Assembly (NCBI GenBank): GCA_023145275.1
Contig: JAGLEB010000052.1
Span: 1-10,570 of the forward strand
DNA from: Flavobacteriales bacterium
GTDB lineage: Bacteria > Bacteroidota > Bacteroidia > Flavobacteriales > JADGDT01
DNA: 10,570 nucleotides
Direction: 5' to 3'
Part shown: piece by piece, positions 6,838 through 10,570 of the stretch
Position numbering within the stretch: the stretch's first letter is position 1
Layout: each line of letters begins with the position of its first letter
The notes under the pieces: model-generated
Told to the model about the DNA's origin: nothing
The model's database searches: none
What the model saw: only the letters and a program-made list of their open reading frames with translations
Translations under genes and position numbers: made by a program

Positions 6838-8071
6838 ATAGCATATTTTCCGAAATATACTTTAAAACTAAATCCTGCGCCCCTGAGTTATTTTTTATAT
6901 AGTCGAAAGCAATTTTCCCGACTTCATGTCTTTCACCTTCTTCAGATTTATTTACCTCCAAAATAAACTCCTCGGCAGATTCTACCACAATCATCCCACC
7001 CAAATCTTCCAATTCAACGGCTTCTTTGAATTGATGAAAAATTGGCCCTGTTATTACAGGAATTGTAAATACAGCAGGCTCTAGAATATTGTGAATACCA
7101 TCTTTTCCAAAGCCACCCCCAACGTAAGCAATATCAGCATATGAATATACTTTTGTCAGTAAGCCAACAGTATCAAGAATAAACACATCATAGCCAGACA
7201 AGTCTCTAGAGTCCATTTCGGAAAACAGAACCGTCTTTTTAGCAATCTTAGACACTAACTTCTTATTGTATTCTGCAGAAATATTATGCGGAGCAATTAA
7301 CACCTTGCATGTGCTACTTGAACTATTAACATACTCTAACAGCATTTTATCATCATCGGGCCAAGTTGAGCCAGCAACTAGCAACGTATTAGCTCCTTTA
7401 AAATCCTCAACAAAACTGATAGAATTATCATTTTCGAGAATATCCATAACCCTATCAAATCTAGTATCTCCCGACTTTATCACATTCGAAATACCAATCG
7501 AGTTCAACAGTTGTACTGAAATATCATCTTGAACAAAAAACTTTGAAAATTTATTTAGAGACTTTCTCATCCAGGAACCATAACCCCTAAAGAAAATCTG
7601 ATCTTCTCTAAATATTGCAGAAATAACAATAGTGTTCACTTCTGCCCTATTTAGAGCTTCAATAATATTTGGCCAAAATTCGTACTTTATAAAAATAGCC
7701 ATCGAAGGATTTACAATATCAACAAACTTCTGCGCATTAGATTTTGTATCTAGAGGTAGATAATAAGTCCAATCGGCACCTTCATAATTTTTCCTCACCT
7801 CATAACCTGATGGAGAATAAAAAGTAAGTAGTATTTTTACTTTAGGATGGCTTATTCTAAGTTTTTCAATAATCGGTCTACCTTGCTCAAATTCGCCTAA
7901 CGAAGCAGCATGAAACCATATAGGCATATCATTAGGGTTAATATCTCGTTGTAAACGATCACATAAATGCTTCCTCCCATCAATCCAAAGCTTAGCCTTT
8001 TTGTCGAATTTTGATACAAAAAAAACTATTATTCCATAAAAAGAGATGAAAAAATTATATATAAAACTCAT
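6836..8071 (-). CDS. waaA: 3-deoxy-D-manno-octulosonic acid (Kdo) transferase
   Basis: Adds Kdo from CMP-Kdo to the lipid A precursor on the inner leaflet, an essential LPS core step; a GT30 glycosyltransferase with a GT-B fold. From the ATG at 8071 the protein has 411 residues, normal for the family. An N-terminal hydrophobic segment (about 1-20) anchors it to the membrane. HAASLGE (54-60) contains the catalytic base Glu60. IKYEFWPN (128-135), GDTRFDRV (201-208), AGSTWPDDD (233-241), APHN (260-263), VGGGFGKDGIHNILEPA (317-333) and the ITGP turn (340-343) are all family hallmarks. An in-frame TTG at 8101 would add ten residues but overlaps the promoter -7 box, so the ATG at 8071 is preferred. 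The number of Kdo residues added cannot be told from sequence. It converges with asnS and is divergent from the aminotransferase gene. Confidence 0.95.
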   Translation of the reverse strand: MSFIYNFFISFYGIIVFFVSKFDKKAKLWIDGRKHLCDRLQRDINPNDMPIWFHAASLGEFEQGRPIIEKLRISHPKVKILLTFYSPSGYEVRKNYEGADWTYYLPLDTKSNAQKFVDIVNPSMAIFIKYEFWPNIIEALNRAEVNTIVISAIFREDQIFFRGYGSWMRKSLNKFSKFFVQDDISVQLLNSIGISNVIKSGDTRFDRVMDILENDNSISFVEDFKGANTLLVAGSTWPDDDKMLLEYVNSSSSTCKVLIAPHNISAEYNKKLVSKIAKKTVLFSEMDSRDLSGYDVFILDTVGLLTKVYSYADIAYVGGGFGKDGIHNILEPAVFTIPVITGPIFHQFKEAVELEDLGGMIVVESAEEFILEVNKSEEGERHEVGKIAFDYIKNNSGAQDLVLKYISENML

Positions 8072-8090
8072 AAGCTTTCCGATTTTAACA

Positions 8091-8119
8091 CAAATATACA
8101 ATAAGAGTAAAATATCAAA
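8091..8119 (-). promoter_or_regulatory. waaA: Bacteroidota-type promoter of waaA
   Basis: On the minus strand TTTG (8119-8116) is followed after 17 bases by TATATTTG (8098-8091), a perfect TAnnTTTG. The spacing lies within the reported range for the -33 and -7 elements of this phylum. A start near 8086 would leave a leader of about 15 bases before the ATG at 8071. This also argues against translation from the TTG at 8101, which lies upstream of the predicted transcript start. Confidence 0.65.
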
Positions 8120-8276
8120 GAGAATTACCCTAATGATATTTTTGTTTTATTTTCTACACAAAAGCAAAAAGCACAAACAACTCATTAAAAATATCACTTG
8201 AGCTAAACAATACACAGCTTATCATTATTTACACAATATAAGTATATTTTCCTTTTTCCAATTGTAAACATCTTAG

Positions 8277-8292
8277 TAACTTAGCTAACTTA
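8277..8292 (+). repeat. tandem TAACTTA repeat upstream of the aminotransferase gene
   Basis: TAACTTA occurs at 8277-8283 and again at 8286-8292, separated by GC, a 9-base period. The second copy lies 21 bases after a TTG (8262-8264), so it could be a degenerate -7 element (TAACTTAA against TAnnTTTG, two mismatches). The 228 bases before 8330 otherwise hold no gene and no strong plus-strand promoter. Confidence 0.3.
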
Positions 8293-8298
8293 AAACTA

Positions 8299-8315
8299 AG
8301 ACCATACATTGGTCT
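8299..8315. repeat. AGACCA-N5-TGGTCT inverted repeat just before the aminotransferase start
   Basis: AGACCA (8299-8304) and TGGTCT (8310-8315) are exact inverted copies around TACAT. It is the most GC-rich patch of this otherwise AT-rich intergenic region and ends 14 bases before the ATG at 8330. It could be an operator with symmetrical ACCA-N5-TGGT core, or an mRNA hairpin close to the initiation site. Which regulator, if any, is unknown. Confidence 0.45.
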
Positions 8316-8329
8316 GTAAAATTTGAGAA

Positions 8330-9460
8330 ATGAAAAAAATTCAAATGGTGGATTTGGGAAATCAGTACCAACATATCCAAGAAGAAATTGACACAGCAGT
8401 ATTAAATGTTATACGTTCTACGGCTTATATAAACGGTCCTGAAGTAAAAAAGTTTCAAGAATCATTACAAGAATACCTTGGAGTAAAGCATGTTATCCCA
8501 TGTGCTAATGGCACTGATGCACTACAAGTTTCGCTAATGGCACTAGGTTTAAAATCAGGTGATGAAGTGATTTCTGTTGATTTTACTTTTGCTGCAACTG
8601 TTGAAGTGATAGGCCTTTTAAACCTTACTCCAGTTTTGGTTGATGTTGATGAGAACACTTTCAATATAGATATAGATGCATTAAAGGCGGCTATCACTCC
8701 TAAAACAAAAGCTATAATTCCAGTTCACCTTTTCGGACAGGTTGCAAATATGGAAGAGGTGATGAAAGTTGCAAAAGAGCACAATTTGCCAGTTGTAGAA
8801 GATACAGCGCAGGCAATTGGTGCTGAATATACTTTTGCTGATGGTTCTGTGAAAAAAGCAGGTACAATTGGCGATTTAGGTACTACTTCTTTCTTCCCTT
8901 CTAAAAACTTAGGTGGTTATGGTGATGGCGGTGCTGTTTTCACAAATGATGACGAGCTTGCACACAAATTACGTGGAATAGTAAATCACGGTATGTACCG
9001 TAGATACTACCACGATGAAGTTGGAGTTAACTCAAGATTAGATAGTATTCAAGCTGCAATTCTGAACGTAAAATTAGCTCACCTTGACGAGTACAATGCT
9101 GCTAGACTTAAAGCTGCTAATTACTACAGCGAGGCATTTAAAAATTGCGAAAAAATAGAAACGCCTTTCATTGCTGAGAACTCTACTCACGTTTTCCATC
9201 AGTATACTTTAAAAATCAAAGGAACAGACAGAAATGCTCTAGCTGAACACATGATGTCTAAAGATATACCTGCAATGATATACTATCCTGTTCCTCTGCA
9301 CTTGCAAGAAGCATATAAGGACGAAAGATATAAAGAAGAGGATTTTAAAATAACAAATAAGCTTATAGATCAAGTAATGTCACTTCCTATGCATACTGAA
9401 CTTGACGAAGAGCAACTTGAGTTTATTACTTCTTCATTATTAGAGTTTGTGAATAAATAA
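8330..9460 (+). CDS. DegT/DnrJ/EryC1/StrS family sugar aminotransferase (WbpE-like)
   Basis: A PLP-dependent enzyme that should transfer an amino group, usually from glutamate, to a nucleotide-linked keto-sugar, for O-antigen or capsule amino sugars; cytoplasmic. The 376 residues form a fold type I aminotransferase. CANGTDAL (58-65) binds the PLP phosphate. VEDTAQAIGAEY (156-167) holds Asp158, facing the PLP nitrogen, and Gln161. SFFPSKNLGGYGDGGAVFTND (187-207) carries the Schiff-base lysine Lys192. VGVNSRLDSIQAAIL (231-245) and MSLPMH (350-355) close the active site. Wording of these motifs is closest, from memory, to WbpE-type UDP-2-acetamido-3-keto-glucuronate 3-aminotransferases, so a 3-amino sugar acid product is possible, but family members differ in substrate and the partner dehydrogenase is not in this window. 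It is followed by a terminator and likely forms its own unit. Confidence 0.9.
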   Translation: MKKIQMVDLGNQYQHIQEEIDTAVLNVIRSTAYINGPEVKKFQESLQEYLGVKHVIPCANGTDALQVSLMALGLKSGDEVISVDFTFAATVEVIGLLNLTPVLVDVDENTFNIDIDALKAAITPKTKAIIPVHLFGQVANMEEVMKVAKEHNLPVVEDTAQAIGAEYTFADGSVKKAGTIGDLGTTSFFPSKNLGGYGDGGAVFTNDDELAHKLRGIVNHGMYRRYYHDEVGVNSRLDSIQAAILNVKLAHLDEYNAARLKAANYYSEAFKNCEKIETPFIAENSTHVFHQYTLKIKGTDRNALAEHMMSKDIPAMIYYPVPLHLQEAYKDERYKEEDFKITNKLIDQVMSLPMHTELDEEQLEFITSSLLEFVNK

Positions 9461-9480
9461 AAAGTAGATAATAAATATAC

Positions 9481-9523
9481 AATGAGGCTGTATAAAAAAG
9501 ATACAACTTTTTTCAGCCTCATT
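9481..9523 (+). terminator. two-part hairpin terminator after the aminotransferase gene
   Basis: AATGAGGCTG (9481-9490) pairs with CAGCCTCATT (9514-9523). Inside it, AAAAAAG (9494-9500) pairs with CTTTTTT (9507-9513), leaving a three-base TAT bulge and a six-base loop. The longest T-run is inside the stem rather than after it, and only ATTGCTT follows, so its strength is less certain than the other two terminators in the window. It lies 20 bases after the stop and 30 before the next ATG. Confidence 0.72.
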
Positions 9524-9553
9524 ATTGCTTAAATATCAACCTATAAGTCAACG

Positions 9554-10537
9554 ATGAAAAGAATATTAATTACTGGAGCAGCAGGTTTTTTAGGTTCACA
9601 CCTTTGTGACAAATTCATAGAGAAGGGATTCCATGTTATCGCAATGGACAACCTTATTACTGGAGACCTAAAAAACATAGAACACTTATTCCCTCTCGAA
9701 AATTTTGAATTTCATCACCACGATGTCTCTAAATTTGTTCATATCGCTGGCAATCTAGATTATATTCTACATTTCGCTTCTCCTGCTTCACCAATAGATT
9801 ATCTTAAAATCCCAATCCAGACTCTAAAAGTAGGATCCTTAGGTACTCATAATCTTTTAGGCCTAGCAAAGGAGAAAGATGCAAGACTTTTGATTGCTTC
9901 AACATCAGAAGTATATGGAGACCCATTAGTTCATCCACAAACGGAAGAGTATTATGGAAACGTAAACCCTATAGGCCCACGAGGAGTATATGACGAAGCG
10001 AAAAGATTTCAAGAGGCTATAACTATGGCCTATCATACTTTTCATGGAGTAGATACCCGAATTGTTAGAATATTTAACACATACGGGCCTAGAATGAGGT
10101 TAAATGACGGAAGAGTAATCCCTGCTTTTATAGGTCAAGCATTACGTGGAGAAGATCTTACGGTATTCGGAGATGGATCACAAACAAGGTCATTCTGCTA
10201 TGTAGATGATCAAGTAGAGGGGATATACAGACTTTTGATGAGCGGCTATCACTTGCCCGTAAATATTGGTAATCCAAATGAAATTTCAATATCTGAGTTT
10301 GCAGAAGAAATTATTAGTCTCACAGGAACAACTCAAAAAGTAATATACAAAGAATTACCTGTTGACGATCCAATGCAACGTCAGCCAGATATCACAAAAG
10401 CAAAAAATCTGCTTGATTGGGAACCAAAAGTAGGGCGCGAAGAAGGATTGAAAATCACATATGAGTACTTTAAATCTCTAGATGAAAATACTCTTTACAA
10501 ACAAGCACACAAGTCTTTTGAAAAATATATGAAATAG
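9554..10537 (+). CDS. uxs: UDP-glucuronate decarboxylase (UDP-xylose synthase)
   Basis: Converts UDP-glucuronate to UDP-xylose with bound NAD+, supplying xylose for surface glycans; a cytoplasmic extended short-chain dehydrogenase. The 327 residues agree with bacterial UXS. The Rossmann motif GAAGFLG is at 8-14, with the acidic Asp32 that selects NAD. HFASPASPIDYLKIPIQTLK (73-92) is typical of UXS. The catalytic triad region reads STSEVYGDP (116-124, Thr117, Ser118, Glu119) with Tyr146 and Lys150 in YDEAK. RIFNTYGPRM (172-181), GDGSQTRSFCYVDD (206-219) and RQPD (276-279), whose arginine contributes to decarboxylation, complete the signature. The glutamate after TS and the PASP loop separate it from 4-epimerases and dTDP-glucose dehydratases. 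A UDP-glucose dehydrogenase to make its substrate is not in the window. It starts 30 bases after a terminator; no clear promoter is seen. Confidence 0.93.
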   Translation: MKRILITGAAGFLGSHLCDKFIEKGFHVIAMDNLITGDLKNIEHLFPLENFEFHHHDVSKFVHIAGNLDYILHFASPASPIDYLKIPIQTLKVGSLGTHNLLGLAKEKDARLLIASTSEVYGDPLVHPQTEEYYGNVNPIGPRGVYDEAKRFQEAITMAYHTFHGVDTRIVRIFNTYGPRMRLNDGRVIPAFIGQALRGEDLTVFGDGSQTRSFCYVDDQVEGIYRLLMSGYHLPVNIGNPNEISISEFAEEIISLTGTTQKVIYKELPVDDPMQRQPDITKAKNLLDWEPKVGREEGLKITYEYFKSLDENTLYKQAHKSFEKYMK

Positions 10538-10549
10538 ACGTGATCGTAC

Positions 10550-10569
10550 TTAGTATTGAGATGTTAGTA
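10550..10569 (+). repeat. start of a possible short-period repeat at the window edge
   Basis: TTAGTA occurs at 10550-10555 and 10564-10569, a 14-base period, and GTAC occurs at 10546-10549 and 10567-10570. The stretch is restricted to short TTAGTA/TTGAGA-like words, resembling low-complexity intergenic repeats. Only two units are visible because the window ends here. Confidence 0.28.
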
Positions 10570-10570
10570 C

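Noticed and set aside
7266..7532. Plus-strand frame of 88 codons inside waaA
   Set aside because: Antisense to conserved waaA motifs; no independent support.
8455..8697. Minus-strand frame of 80 codons inside the aminotransferase gene
   Set aside because: Antisense to the PLP-binding region of a clear gene; shadow frame.
9481..9523. Terminal inverted repeat of an insertion sequence
   Set aside because: The two arms are close together and enclose no transposase; no target duplication is visible, and the position after a stop codon fits a terminator.

Overview
The window looks like chromosomal DNA from a member of the Bacteroidota, probably a marine or environmental lineage (Flavobacteriia, Cytophagia or Marinilabiliales-like). 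The DNA is AT-rich, with mid-30s percent GC judged by eye. Genes start without clear Shine-Dalgarno sequences, and several upstream regions carry the TTG / TAnnTTTG promoter type typical of that phylum. The proteins also read as Bacteroidota versions: a lipid A Kdo transferase, an AsnRS with internal insertions, and an RND/MMPL exporter with a GFPN segment. The genus cannot be fixed from this sequence alone.

Layout, left to right. (1) Bases 1-112, minus strand: the first 37 codons of an exported protein that runs off the window. (2) Bases 295-1685: pyrH and frr, UMP kinase and ribosome recycling factor, a conserved housekeeping pair closed by a strong rho-independent terminator. (3) Bases 1764-4199: a large RND/MMPL-type inner-membrane exporter. 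(4) Bases 4200-4352: a noncoding stretch with locally raised GC and several small repeats, then rmlA (glucose-1-phosphate thymidylyltransferase). (5) Bases 5249-6837: asnS with its own promoter and a long terminator. (6) Convergent to it, waaA (Kdo transferase), whose promoter lies in a 258-base divergent region. (7) Bases 8330-10537: a PLP-dependent sugar aminotransferase of the DegT/WbpE type and a UDP-glucuronate decarboxylase, separated by a terminator.

How the genes fit together. pyrH, frr and asnS serve nucleotide supply and translation. waaA, rmlA, the aminotransferase and the UDP-xylose synthase all serve the cell surface: lipid A-Kdo, dTDP-sugars, amino sugars and UDP-xylose for LPS, O-antigen or capsule. 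The last two genes may be the left flank of a larger surface-polysaccharide locus beyond the window. Each gene appears to be its own transcription unit or a very short operon.

I see no mobile element, CRISPR array, toxin-antitoxin pair, defence cassette, rRNA or tRNA, and no convincing new system. The points worth a second look are intergenic: the 4200-4352 leader, inverted repeats near the pyrH, asnS and aminotransferase starts, a terminator overlapping a convergent stop codon, and a short repeat pattern at the right edge.
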